Shown here piece by piece: positions 55,919 to 64,000 of a stretch of 64,000 nt of DNA. The notes under the pieces were generated by a model. That model worked only from the letters and a program-made list of their open reading frames with translations, was not told the DNA's origin and did no database searches. A program made the translations under genes and the position numbers. Position 1 is the stretch's first letter; each line of letters begins with the position of its first letter. The stretch is from Clostridium sp. N3C (lineage in GTDB: Bacteria > Bacillota > Clostridia > Clostridiales > Clostridiaceae). Location: contig NZ_FMJL01000004.1 in the NCBI RefSeq assembly GCF_900095445.1, positions 62,001-126,000 of the forward strand. Direction: 5' to 3'.

Positions 55919-56058
55919 TATCTCCTCCATCTTACTTCCCCCCTTTAGTTATCTAAATATAATTTTATGTATTCAAATATATGTTATTATTAAAAAATCT
56001 ATTCTATTTATATATATTTAAAATCCCACATTAAATTAGCAGAACATAAAAAACTAAT

Positions 56059-56086
56059 GGCTGCACCTTTAGGTACAGCCCTTTTT
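56059..56086. terminator. Terminator after sigG
   Basis: GGCTGCACC-TTTA-GGTACAGCC, a 9-bp stem with one G-U or mismatch. The plus-strand side has CTTTTT and the minus-strand side ATTAGTTTTTT. Confidence 0.7.
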
Positions 56087-56109
56087 ATACTATTCACATT
56101 ATAATGCTA

Positions 56110-56883
56110 TTATACGTATTTTCTCATATGCCTTAAGGCAGTCTTTTCTAATCTTGATACCTGAGCCTGTGAAATACCTATTTCCTCCGCTACTTCCATT
56201 TGGGTCCTACCATCAAAAAATCTTAAAGTTAATATTAACTTTTCCCTATCATTTAGCTTTTTCATTGCTTCCTTAATTGATATATTCTCCAACCAGCTTT
56301 CATCTAAATTTTTACTATCACTTATTTGATCCATTACATAAATGGCATCCCCACCATCATGGTAAATAGGTTCAAAAAGCGAAACTGGATCTTGTATTGC
56401 ATCTAAGGCAAAAACCACTTCTTCTCTTGGAACCTCTAACTCCTCAGCAATTTGAGAAATCGTTGGCTCTTTATTGTTGCTATTTACCATTCTATCCCTT
56501 ACCTGAAGAGCTCTATAAGCTATATCCCTTAAAGAACGGCTAACCCTAATGGAATTATTGTCTCTTAAATATCTTCTTATTTCACCTATTATCATAGGTA
56601 CAGCATAAGTAGAAAATTTAACATTTTGATTTAAGTCAAAATTATCAATAGCTTTCATGAGGCCTATACAACCTACTTGAAAAAGGTCATCTACATTTTC
56701 TCCCCTATTATTAAATCTCTGTATAACGCTTAGCACCAATCGAAGATTACCCTTAATAAATTTTTCTCTAGCGGCTTTGTCTCCTTTTTTCATAGTATGT
56801 AGGAGTTCTCGCATTTCTGACTCTTTTAACACTGGTAACTTAGAAGTGTTTACTCCGCATATTTCCACTTTATTGATCATCAT
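56110..56883 (-). CDS. sigG: RNA polymerase sporulation sigma factor SigG
   Basis: 257 residues. The N-terminal KVEICGVNTSKLPVLK is specific to sigma G. Region 2 has NLRLVLSVIQRFNNRGENVDDLFQVG and region 4 has ISQAQVSRLEKTALRHMRKYV. It directs late forespore transcription (SASP, spoVA, germinant receptor genes). Tandem ATGs at 56883 and 56880 can both serve; AAAGGGG lies about ten bases upstream. The spoIIGA-sigE-sigG order is conserved. Confidence 0.97.
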   Translation of the reverse strand: MMINKVEICGVNTSKLPVLKESEMRELLHTMKKGDKAAREKFIKGNLRLVLSVIQRFNNRGENVDDLFQVGCIGLMKAIDNFDLNQNVKFSTYAVPMIIGEIRRYLRDNNSIRVSRSLRDIAYRALQVRDRMVNSNNKEPTISQIAEELEVPREEVVFALDAIQDPVSLFEPIYHDGGDAIYVMDQISDSKNLDESWLENISIKEAMKKLNDREKLILTLRFFDGRTQMEVAEEIGISQAQVSRLEKTALRHMRKYV

Positions 56884-56956
56884 CCAGTCATCGCCCCTTT
56901 AGAGTAATTGCATTTAAATTATCTCCTGAGGAGGGCTTTTTTATACTATAGACAAA

Positions 56957-57661
56957 CTATAACATTTTATTAATTTCTTTCTTCAATCTTTTAATAATTC
57001 TTTTTTCTAATCTAGATATATAGGATTGTGAGATACCTAACATGTCTGCAACTTCTTTTTGAGTTTTTTCTCCGGTGCCATTAAGACCAAATCTCAAAGT
57101 TACAATTTCTTTTTCTCGCCGATTCAACTTAGTCATAGCTAACACTAAAAGCTGCTTGTCAATTTCATCTTCAATAAGATTATAAACTATATCATTATCT
57201 GTGCCTAAAATATCCGAAAGCAAAAGTTCATTACCATCCCAATCGATATTCAGAGGTTCATAAAAAGATATTTCTGCCTTCACCTTACTATTTCTTCTTA
57301 GATACATTAATATTTCGTTTTCTATGCATCTTGATGCATAAGTGGCCAACTTAATCTTTTTCTTTGGATCGAAGGTATTTACAGCTTTTATTAATCCAAT
57401 AGTCCCTACGGAAATTAAGTCTTCTACACCTACTCCAGTATTTTCAAATTTTCTTGCTATATATACCACTAATCTTAAATTTCTTTCTATTAGAATAGAC
57501 CGTACGCTTTCATCACCTTCTACTAGCTTTGTTACTAAATCGTCTTCTTCTTCCTTAGATAAAGGAGGTGGCAGAGCATCATTACCGCCTATGTAATATA
57601 TTCTTTTATATAAAAATTTTAACCCTAATAATAATTTACTAAATAAGGATAACAGACCCAT
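56957..57661 (-). CDS. sigE: RNA polymerase sporulation sigma factor SigE (pro-protein)
   Basis: 234 residues. The hydrophobic amphipathic pro-sequence ([17 protein letters not shown]...) precedes [14 protein letters not shown], the region where SpoIIGA cuts to give active sigma E. Regions 2 and 4 are complete ([39 protein letters not shown]). It directs early mother-cell transcription. The start is the ATG at 57661 after GAGGGGTGAG; a GTG at 57673 touches the ribosome site. Confidence 0.97.
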   Translation of the reverse strand: MGLLSLFSKLLLGLKFLYKRIYYIGGNDALPPPLSKEEEDDLVTKLVEGDESVRSILIERNLRLVVYIARKFENTGVGVEDLISVGTIGLIKAVNTFDPKKKIKLATYASRCIENEILMYLRRNSKVKAEISFYEPLNIDWDGNELLLSDILGTDNDIVYNLIEDEIDKQLLVLAMTKLNRREKEIVTLRFGLNGTGEKTQKEVADMLGISQSYISRLEKRIIKRLKKEINKML

Positions 57662-57676
57662 TTTAAATCTCACCCC

Positions 57677-58474
57677 TCATATTATGTCTCTTGATAATAA
57701 TCCTTGATATTCATCGTGATCACTTAACTTAGTATCACATATTCCTATAATACCGTTTTTAAACTGAAACTTATCTTCATCATAGTTTATTTTAATTTTA
57801 TCCGGTTTGAATCCATAAAGGAAATTAGCCTGTCCGCTTACCGCTTTGAAAGGAATATACAACTTATTATGTACGCTGATATCAATATTTGTAAGGGCAT
57901 CTTTTTCCACAATTATTACAGGTAGATTAGTAATGGGTTCTTTTAATTCGTTACCAGTGTCTAAGAGTGCTTTTATTTTTATTATTTGCCCTTGAACAAA
58001 GATCTCAATATTATAAGTATATTTTTTTACCTTCTGCAAACTTATTATATACGTCAGTAATCTATATCCAATTATGTAGATTACCATTAAGACTAAAAGT
58101 AATTTTCTAGCAGAAAAATTTTCAATTTCTAACCGATAAGTATTCTTATTTTCCAAATATACTATAATTCCAGCCACCACAAAAGTATAAGCTAGATAAA
58201 GCAAAGTAGCTTTTAAAACAAAAAAAAACTTACTTTTGCCGAAGGCACCATAAACTATTAGAAAAGCAGTTAACAGTGTGACGGGGATAGTAGTCATAAA
58301 CTTTAATTTATCAATAAAGATTACTAAAGTATATAAGGCCGCACAGACTGAAGTTATAAAAAACCTTTTATAATTAATCTTAAGACTAAGAGTCTGAGCA
58401 GTAATAAATAATAAAAAATAGTTAACTATTAAGTTTTCTAATAGAACTAAGTCTATGAAAATCACCACTAGCAC
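57677..58474 (-). CDS. spoIIGA: Sigma-E processing peptidase SpoIIGA
   Basis: 265 residues at most. Five membrane helices in the N-terminal half and a cytosolic aspartic-protease half with the active-site LLDTGNEL (Asp 172). It dimerises at the septum and cuts the pro-sequence of sigma E encoded just downstream. All nearby start codons are GTG (58474, 58468, 58465). GGGGAG is best spaced for 58468, which also aligns with the Bacillus N terminus, so the first two residues are doubtful. Confidence 0.93.
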   Translation of the reverse strand: MLVVIFIDLVLLENLIVNYFLLFITAQTLSLKINYKRFFITSVCAALYTLVIFIDKLKFMTTIPVTLLTAFLIVYGAFGKSKFFFVLKATLLYLAYTFVVAGIIVYLENKNTYRLEIENFSARKLLLVLMVIYIIGYRLLTYIISLQKVKKYTYNIEIFVQGQIIKIKALLDTGNELKEPITNLPVIIVEKDALTNIDISVHNKLYIPFKAVSGQANFLYGFKPDKIKINYDEDKFQFKNGIIGICDTKLSDHDEYQGLLSRDII

Positions 58475-58499
58475 TCACTCCCCATTACTCCCTAAACCA

Positions 58500-58533
58500 A
58501 TTATAAATCCTATTGGGTCAAATATTTTGTCAT
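58500..58533 (-). promoter_or_regulatory. Candidate Spo0A-type spoIIG promoter
   Basis: On the minus strand ATGACA (58533-58528) and TATAAT (58505-58500) are separated by 22 bases, the unusual spacing of the B. subtilis spoIIG promoter. TGACAAA at the -35 fits the Spo0A box TGNCRAA. It lies about 30 bases before the spoIIGA start. Confidence 0.45.
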
Positions 58534-58662
58534 TTTTGCTACTCTCTTTGGCACTTTCATATGTTAAATTTCTACAGTATATATGAAAAATATATTACTT
58601 AAGTCACTTTTAGATTTCAGCTGTCATAATAATTAAAATAGTACATCCTATAAAAAGAACAT

Positions 58663-58695
58663 AAAAAAAGACCATGCATTCTTGCACAGTCTTTT
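58663..58695 (-). terminator. Terminator of ftsA-ftsZ
   Basis: AAAAGAC..TGCA and TGCA..GTCTTTT form an interrupted stem followed by TTTTTTTATG on the minus strand. It ends the division genes before the spoIIG unit. Confidence 0.8.
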
Positions 58696-58698
58696 AAC

Positions 58699-59790
58699 TT
58701 ATCTTCTTTGTTTTCTTAAAAAAGCAGGAATCTCAAGGTCATTATCATTATAGTCCCTAGTAGTAGCTACCTCTTCAAGAGGAAGTTTTTCTTCTTTTGA
58801 TGCTGGTTCAAAATCAATTTTTCTTTTCTCTGGTCTATCATTATCAAAACCAGTAGCTATTACAGTAATTCTTATTTCATCCTGTAAATTTTCATCTATA
58901 ACAGCACCAAAAATTATATTTGCGTCAGGATCTGCCGCCTGCTGTACTATTTCAGCAGCCTCATTTATTTCCAATAATCCAAGGTCTGGTCCACCGGTTA
59001 CATTAAGTAGAACACCTGTAGCTCCTACAATAGAAGTCTCTAATAAAGGACTAGAAATTGCTTGTTTAGCTGCCTGTTGGGCTCTATCTTCACCTTTAGC
59101 CATACCTACGCCCATATGAGCTAGCCCCTTGCTTAACATTACAGTTCTAACGTCAGCAAAGTCCAAATTAACTAAACCGGGTATAGTGATAAGGTCGGAT
59201 ATACCTTGAACCCCCTGTCTTAACACATCATCTGCCAACTTAAAGGAATCTAGCAAAGAAGTTTTCTTATCCACCATAGATAACAATCTTTCATTTGGAA
59301 TTGTTACCAATGTGTCAACTTTTTCCTTTAAATTCTTAATTCCTAGTTCAGCATGAAGCATTCTTTTTCTTCCTTCAAATGGAAAAGGTTTAGTAACTAC
59401 TCCTACTGTAAGTATTCCTAGGGACTTAGCTATTTCAGCTACTACAGGAGCTGCACCAGTACCAGTACCTCCACCCATTCCACAGGTTATGAATACCATA
59501 TCCGCTCCCTTTATCGCTTGAGCTATTTCATCTTTACTTTCTTCTGCTGCTTTTTGGCCAATTTCTGGATTTGCCCCAGCACCTAGACCCTTTGTCAGCT
59601 TTTCGCCAATTTGTATTTTTTGCGTTGCCTTAGATAATAGTAACGCCTGTTTATCTGTATTTATAGAGATAAATTCAACATTTTTTAATCCCTCTTGGAT
59701 CATTCTGTTAACTGCGTTATTACCTCCACCACCGCAACCTATAACTTTAATTTGTGCAAATTGTTGAACGTCTACATCAAAATCTAACAA
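58699..59790 (-). CDS. ftsZ: Cell division protein FtsZ
   Basis: 363 residues. Tubulin-like GTPase: nucleotide site [13 protein letters not shown], tubulin signature [14 protein letters not shown], and [11 protein letters not shown] (T7 loop region). The C-terminal tail ends [12 protein letters not shown], the conserved peptide that binds FtsA and SepF. The start is a TTG at 59790 with GGGAGG seven bases upstream; no ATG is possible near it. It forms the Z ring, also used for the polar septum. Confidence 0.97.
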   Translation of the reverse strand: MLDFDVDVQQFAQIKVIGCGGGGNNAVNRMIQEGLKNVEFISINTDKQALLLSKATQKIQIGEKLTKGLGAGANPEIGQKAAEESKDEIAQAIKGADMVFITCGMGGGTGTGAAPVVAEIAKSLGILTVGVVTKPFPFEGRKRMLHAELGIKNLKEKVDTLVTIPNERLLSMVDKKTSLLDSFKLADDVLRQGVQGISDLITIPGLVNLDFADVRTVMLSKGLAHMGVGMAKGEDRAQQAAKQAISSPLLETSIVGATGVLLNVTGGPDLGLLEINEAAEIVQQAADPDANIIFGAVIDENLQDEIRITVIATGFDNDRPEKRKIDFEPASKEEKLPLEEVATTRDYNDNDLEIPAFLRKQRR

Positions 59791-59805
59791 GATAATACCT
59801 CCCTT

Positions 59806-61017
59806 TTATCTAAAATCCTGAATAAAATGCTTTAGTTTGGACATAATTCCTTTTTTTCTTTTTTTAATACTTTCATCAGAGGAATTTGAATCCTGTTTTC
59901 TACTAATAGTAATAGTTTCTAAAACCAATTTTAACATTCCCATAGGAATAGAATAAACATAATTATTCTTTTCCATAACATCATTTTCTATGAAATTGAT
60001 AGACTTATCAATTCCTTCTTCAAATTTCTTTATGGTATCTTGGTAATGTATAATACCTCCGCCAGTAATGAAGATATAATCAAGAGACTTCAAACTTTTT
60101 TGATTATGAATCTCTTCCAAGGCAAAACTAAGCAATTCATCAGCTCTTGCTTCAATAATTTCATCAATCATATTACCATTATACTTGTCATATATATTGA
60201 TTTCATTATTATCAGTCCCGTTTTCTCTTTCAAGTTTTAATTGCTTTTGGTTCACTTTAATATTTTCTGCTTCTTCAAAGGATATGCTTAAACAGGTAAG
60301 GATATCTTTCGTAATATTATTACCACCTAATGGTATGTGACCAGTGTAAATTATACTGCCGTTTTCATATATGAACAAGTCAGTACTTTCAGCGCCTATA
60401 TCAATTACTCCTAAGCTTTTATCCTTATTTTCATCATTAACTACAAGCTTTTGCAAGGCTAAACTCTGAGGTATCATTCCTTTTATTTGAATACCAGCGG
60501 CTTGAACACACTGTACTAGATTTTCAATATTTTTCTTATTTGCTGTAAATATCCTTGCATTAAGAGATAATTCCTTACCTCTTAGACCTAGAGGATTACT
60601 TATTGCCATATGATTATCTACTATATATTCAAAAGGATAAACCCAGAGAACTTCTTCATTTTCTGATAGAACGCTGTCTTTTGCCAGATTTAGAGCCTTA
60701 TTAATATCGTCCTCAGTAACTACTTTACCGGATATAGTTTCCAAAGTTACTCTTGAATCAACTATTTTGCATAAAGCATTATTAACATTTATATATGCCT
60801 TATTAATTGGCTCATCTAATAAGCTTTCTAACTTTGCTTTACAAAGCTTAATGGCTTCTGTTGTTTGCTCAATATTAACTACGACAGACTTTTCAATACC
60901 ATAATTCTTTACGGAGGTAACTGCAATTACTTGCATTTGCTTTAAGCTATCTACCTTCGCTACCACAGCACTAATTTTAGATGAACCTATGTCAAATGCT
61001 ACCAGTAGATTATTCAT
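59806..61017 (-). CDS. ftsA: Cell division protein FtsA
   Basis: 403 residues, actin-like ATPase. VAFDIGSSKISAVVAKV at the N terminus, an SHS2 (1C) region (KAYINVNNALCKIV), IDIGAESTDLFIYENG as phosphate-2 motif, and FITGGGIIHY as adenosine motif. The C terminus ends in an amphipathic stretch (KLKHFIQDF) that would anchor FtsZ to the membrane. AGGAGGAGG precedes the ATG. Paired with ftsZ, 15 bases apart. Confidence 0.92.
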   Translation of the reverse strand: MNNLLVAFDIGSSKISAVVAKVDSLKQMQVIAVTSVKNYGIEKSVVVNIEQTTEAIKLCKAKLESLLDEPINKAYINVNNALCKIVDSRVTLETISGKVVTEDDINKALNLAKDSVLSENEEVLWVYPFEYIVDNHMAISNPLGLRGKELSLNARIFTANKKNIENLVQCVQAAGIQIKGMIPQSLALQKLVVNDENKDKSLGVIDIGAESTDLFIYENGSIIYTGHIPLGGNNITKDILTCLSISFEEAENIKVNQKQLKLERENGTDNNEINIYDKYNGNMIDEIIEARADELLSFALEEIHNQKSLKSLDYIFITGGGIIHYQDTIKKFEEGIDKSINFIENDVMEKNNYVYSIPMGMLKLVLETITISRKQDSNSSDESIKKRKKGIMSKLKHFIQDFR

Positions 61018-61120
61018 ATTAACCTCCTCCTATTTCATTACCTTCAAACTAATATATTCAACATTAATTTTATTTTTCCTCCATTTTTTCGTTAATTTTT
61101 AATAAAACATAATAGCTTTT

Positions 61121-61149
61121 TAAAAAAATAAAGAGGAAAGTTCCTCCTT
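61121..61149 (-). terminator. Terminator of the glycosyltransferase gene
   Basis: AAGGAGGAA-CT-TTCCTCTT followed by TATTTTTTT on the minus strand, adjacent to the stop codon at 61153. Confidence 0.8.
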
Positions 61150-61152
61150 ATT

Positions 61153-62445
61153 TTAATTTGCCTTTTCTAACTCATTTATACTTACACTTCTGGTATGAAC
61201 GGTATGACTCCATTCTTTATTATCCTTATCTAATACACCCATAACAGAAATAGGTATCCATGTAAGTACATATATTGGATATACTAAATAATATAGGAAA
61301 ATTTTCAAACTTAGCTTCTTTTCCAGAGCTAAAACTAATGGTGTATATATAAACTGCATAATAAAAACAAAAAGAGCACCGATATTAATAAGATTAAAAT
61401 CAAAAAAAACTCCAGCATTAAATTTTGCTAAATAATCACCTAAATTAGCAAAGGCTTTTGAATAACCAACAATTTTTTGTATACCATTCATAACAACACC
61501 AAAACCAGCCAATATTGTTATAATAGGCTGAATACTATAAATAGCACAGTCTAAAGCCACAAAATCAAGCTTTGTTACTGCTCTTTTTATAAGCTTCCAA
61601 AAATACCTTGATGCCACGTCTGCAAAACCTTGCATCCATCTTTTTCGCTGCCACCAAGATTGTGATAAGGTTAGTGGTTTTTCATCGTAGATTACTGCAT
61701 CATGAGCCCAACCTACTCTTCTGCCGTTAAGTACAAGCTTACAGGTAAATTCTAGATCTTCTGTTAAACAGGTAGCTCCCCATCCTAATTCCTTTAAAGT
61801 TTCAGTGGCAATACAAAAACCTGTTCCACCTAATTGACTAGAAAGACGTAAGTTGCTTCTAGCATTTTGGAACATTCTATTAGAGGTCCAGAAGGAAATA
61901 GAATATCCACCTGTTATCCAAGTATCATTAGGATTTTTACTGTCTAAATATCCTTGAACAACCTCAAAACCTTCACAAAGCTTATTGTTCATTTCCTTTA
62001 GAAATTGCTTTGATGCTAAATTATCTGCATCAAAAATCACTACTGCATCGTACTTTTTTTTCATTTTGAAAATTTTGTCAAACATCCATTCAAGAGCATA
62101 ACCCTTACCTCTTTTTTCTTTATTAGTTCTCTCATATACAATTGCTCCGGCTTCTCTTGCTAATTTTGCAGTATTATCGGTACAGTTGTCAGCAATTACA
62201 AATATATCATATAATTCTCTTGGATAATCCAAATTTAATAGGCTATGAACAATATTTTCAATTACTTTTTCCTCATTATGAGCTGCTACCAACAAAGCAA
62301 AAGACTTTTGAGGTTCAAATTTCTTTTTACTTTTTATTCTGATGAAACCGAACATGGATAAAAGTACATAGTATACTGAATAGATGAATAGAGCTTTGGT
62401 GAACACTGTCACAATAATATCAAATATGTTTTTTATAAACTGCAT
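61153..62445 (-). CDS. Family 2 membrane glycosyltransferase
   Basis: 430 residues. N-terminal membrane helix, GT2 domain with ALLVAAHNEEKVIENIV, DxD motif DADNLAS, GGTGFCIATETLKELGW, the acceptor region TEDLEF and the processive-synthase motif QRKRWMQG, then four C-terminal helices. This is the plan of IcaA/PgaC/hyaluronan-type synthases, so it probably makes or extends a cell-surface polysaccharide. No partner deacetylase or PgaD is adjacent, so the product is open. AGGGGGGAT precedes the ATG. Confidence 0.85.
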   Translation of the reverse strand: MQFIKNIFDIIVTVFTKALFIYSVYYVLLSMFGFIRIKSKKKFEPQKSFALLVAAHNEEKVIENIVHSLLNLDYPRELYDIFVIADNCTDNTAKLAREAGAIVYERTNKEKRGKGYALEWMFDKIFKMKKKYDAVVIFDADNLASKQFLKEMNNKLCEGFEVVQGYLDSKNPNDTWITGGYSISFWTSNRMFQNARSNLRLSSQLGGTGFCIATETLKELGWGATCLTEDLEFTCKLVLNGRRVGWAHDAVIYDEKPLTLSQSWWQRKRWMQGFADVASRYFWKLIKRAVTKLDFVALDCAIYSIQPIITILAGFGVVMNGIQKIVGYSKAFANLGDYLAKFNAGVFFDFNLINIGALFVFIMQFIYTPLVLALEKKLSLKIFLYYLVYPIYVLTWIPISVMGVLDKDNKEWSHTVHTRSVSINELEKAN

Positions 62446-62628
62446 CTACTAATCCCCCCTGATTCAAGGTTATTTTAGCACAAAAGAGAATCTATTACTA
62501 TAGCTTTTAATTTTTTTCTGTAACTTTTTAAATGTAGAAAAATAAAATAATATATTACCAAACACTTTTAAGTTAGTAGCATATATTGTATATATTATTA
62601 CCATTTTTAATAAAATAATGTAACAAAT

Positions 62629-62658
62629 AAAAGTGGCTAATTACGAACCGCCACTTTT
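62629..62658 (-). terminator. Terminator of pilT
   Basis: AAAAGTGGC-GGTTCGTAATTA-GCCACTTTT followed by ATTTGTT on the minus strand, about 55 bases after the pilT stop. The remainder of 62446-62713 shows no gene. Confidence 0.8.
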
Positions 62659-62713
62659 ACCTGTCTTCCATCAACTTATATATTTTTATAACAATAAATC
62701 CTATAGATATTTC

Positions 62714-63769
62714 TTACAGCATAATAAGTCTTGTTATCATATTCTTATCAATAGAATAATTTAAAGCAGTTTCTTCTGTTATAATTCCTTTCTTATATAA
62801 TTCAGTTATAGCCATATCCATGGTTTTCATACCATATTTACTACCGGTCTGAATAGAAGATTCTATTTGATGAGTCTTACCCTCTCTAATCAAGTTTTGG
62901 ATAGCTGAGGTAACTACCATAGTTTCTAAAGCTGCTACTCTTCCTTCACCATCGGCTCTAGGTAACAGTTGTTGAGATATAATCCCCTGTAAAACCGCCG
63001 CTAATTGAATTCTTATTTGCTGTTGTTGATGAGGAGGGAATACGTCTATAATTCTATCTATAGTTTTTGCTGCACCAATAGTATGTAAGGTTGAGAATAC
63101 TAAATGACCAGTTTCTGCAGCGGTGATGGCTATAGATATAGTTTCTAGATCTCTCATCTCTCCAATAAGAATTACATCTGGATCTTCTCTTAATATAGAT
63201 TTTAGTGCTTTAGCATAGCTTTCACTATCTTTACCTATCTCTCTCTGATTTATCACAGATTTTTTGTGCTTATGTAAAAATTCTATTGGATCCTCTAAGG
63301 TTATTATGTGATTTGATTGTGTTGAATTAATTTCATTTATCATAGCAGCTAAAGTTGTACTTTTACCACTTCCTGTTGGGCCGGTCACTAACACTAACCC
63401 TCTTTTCTTAGTGGTTAATTCTCTAATTACATTAGGAAAACCTAATTCCTGTAAAGTAGGAACCTTTAAGCCTACAGCTCTTATAGCTAATGCATCACTA
63501 CCTCTTTGTTTAAAAATATTAACTCTAAATCTTCCTGTTCCAGCTATTGAGTAAGAGGTGTCTATTTCACCTTCCGTTGAATATTCTTCATATTTCTCCT
63601 TTAACACCGTTCTAGCATAGGCTTCTGTATTTTCCGGTGTTAAATTTTCTTCTTTAATTGATATAAGTTTACCATTAATTCTCATAATAGGCGGAACTCC
63701 AACAGTTAAGTGTAAATCAGATGCTCCAGATTTAAGTGTCAATTCTAATAGTTCATTAAGCGCTAACAT
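62714..63769 (-). CDS. pilT: Type IV pilus retraction ATPase PilT
   Basis: 351 residues of the PilT/GspE family. Walker A GPTGSGKSTTL (130-140), Asp box ITLEDPIEF, Walker B DVILIGEMRD, His box ETGHLVFSTLHT. AIRAVGLKVPTLQELGFP is diagnostic of PilT rather than PilB. It powers twitching by pilus retraction. No other pilus gene is in the window. It lies directly downstream of sigK, an order I recall in Clostridium species. Confidence 0.93.
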   Translation of the reverse strand: MLALNELLELTLKSGASDLHLTVGVPPIMRINGKLISIKEENLTPENTEAYARTVLKEKYEEYSTEGEIDTSYSIAGTGRFRVNIFKQRGSDALAIRAVGLKVPTLQELGFPNVIRELTTKKRGLVLVTGPTGSGKSTTLAAMINEINSTQSNHIITLEDPIEFLHKHKKSVINQREIGKDSESYAKALKSILREDPDVILIGEMRDLETISIAITAAETGHLVFSTLHTIGAAKTIDRIIDVFPPHQQQQIRIQLAAVLQGIISQQLLPRADGEGRVAALETMVVTSAIQNLIREGKTHQIESSIQTGSKYGMKTMDMAITELYKKGIITEETALNYSIDKNMITRLIML

Positions 63770-63855
63770 AATTTACCCCCTTGTAAGAAAATGAAGGGAT
63801 AGATCCCCGACTTTTATGTAATAATCCAATAATCTAATATTATTCTACAAAATGT

Positions 63856-63899
63856 TATAAATTCCTTTTATAATTTTAATATTATAAAAGGAATTTATA
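63856..63899 (-). terminator. Hairpin between sigK and pilT
   Basis: TATAAATTCCTTTTATAAT and ATTATAAAAGGAATTTATA are 19-bp perfect arms around a 6-base loop, right after the sigK stop. It is AT-rich without a strong T tract, but probably acts as the sigK terminator. Confidence 0.7.
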
Positions 63900-63905
63900 T
63901 AATGG

Positions 63906-64000
63906 TCAATCATATTTAATCTTTCCATTAAGCTCCTTATTTAATTTTTTTAGAGCTCTTTTCTCTATCCTAGATACATAAGAACGTGATATACCTAATA
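63906..64000 (-). CDS. sigK: RNA polymerase sporulation sigma factor SigK, C-terminal end
   Basis: The last 30 codons of a sigma factor, running off the window edge. The peptide LGISRSYVSRIEKRALKKLN is region 4.2; the RSYVSRIEKRAL form is typical of sigma K rather than sigma E ([12 protein letters not shown]). Sigma K directs late mother-cell transcription (coat, mother-cell lysis). Whether a skin element interrupts the gene cannot be seen here. Confidence 0.85.
   Translation of the reverse strand, partial: LGISRSYVSRIEKRALKKLNKELNGKIKYD

Noticed and set aside
1-64000. CRISPR array, rRNA operon, prophage or conjugative element
   Set aside because: No regularly spaced direct repeats, no rRNA-like GC-rich stretch and no phage or mobilisation proteins were seen on either strand.

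Overview
The window is a strongly AT-rich chromosomal segment from an endospore-forming, anaerobic low-GC Firmicute, most likely a Clostridium-type member of the Clostridiaceae. The evidence is the gene content and order: rsgA-prkC-stp-rlmN-rsmB-fmt-def-priA-coaBC-rpoZ-gmk-remA-yicC, then spoIVA-gpsA-der, pstSCAB-phoU with a PhoPR pair, spoIIGA-sigE-sigG beside ftsA-ftsZ, and pilT followed by sigK. I see no transposase, integrase, phage gene, rRNA or CRISPR array. One tRNA gene (Pro, GGG anticodon) is present.

Layout. 1-12369 is one long minus-strand housekeeping run: ribosome GTPase (cut by the window edge), PASTA kinase and phosphatase, rRNA methylases, initiator-tRNA formylation and deformylation, PriA, CoA synthesis, RNA polymerase omega, GMP kinase, RemA and YicC. 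Genes abut or overlap by a few bases. 12508-16300 holds L-asparaginase, a small spore-protein (SspH-type) reading frame broken by two ochre codons, mscL, an acetyltransferase, a zinc-ribbon protein and a polysaccharide deacetylase. 16506-19339 is a terminator-bounded plus-strand spore operon: DUF1657, DUF421 with a DUF1657-like tail, SpoVAC, SpoVAD, DUF1657. It resembles the Bacillus spoVA2mob heat-resistance operon but has no SpoVAE.

19547-41675 is the variable part. It carries an epimerase, an aldo/keto reductase, a PadR regulator with an unusual SEDS (FtsW/RodA) protein behind a 49-bp palindrome, a cysteine-rich mini-protein, a NatAB-like exporter, a LysM-GH18 spore-lytic type enzyme, a polar amino acid (perhaps cysteine) ABC importer, an AEC carrier, AzlCD, an amidase, an Fe-S protein divergent from a Crp/Fnr regulator, a methyltransferase, and an LnrLMN-like ABC exporter divergent from its DesK/NarL-type two-component pair.

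41825-64000 returns to conserved minus-strand genes: tRNA-Pro, spoIVA, gpsA, der, a DUF512 radical SAM protein, the phosphate regulon (phoU-pstB-pstA-pstC-pstS-phoR-phoP), pgeF, nrdR, a PRC-barrel protein, sigG, sigE, spoIIGA, ftsZ, ftsA, a family 2 glycosyltransferase, pilT and the last 30 codons of sigK.

How it fits together: the window links growth (translation, division, phosphate supply) to sporulation. It encodes the mother-cell and forespore sigma factors E, G and K (part), the sigma-E processing protease, the coat ATPase SpoIVA, DPA-channel proteins, and cortex or wall enzymes. Where a start codon differs from the longest open frame, I chose it by Shine-Dalgarno position and family alignment from memory. 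No database search was run.
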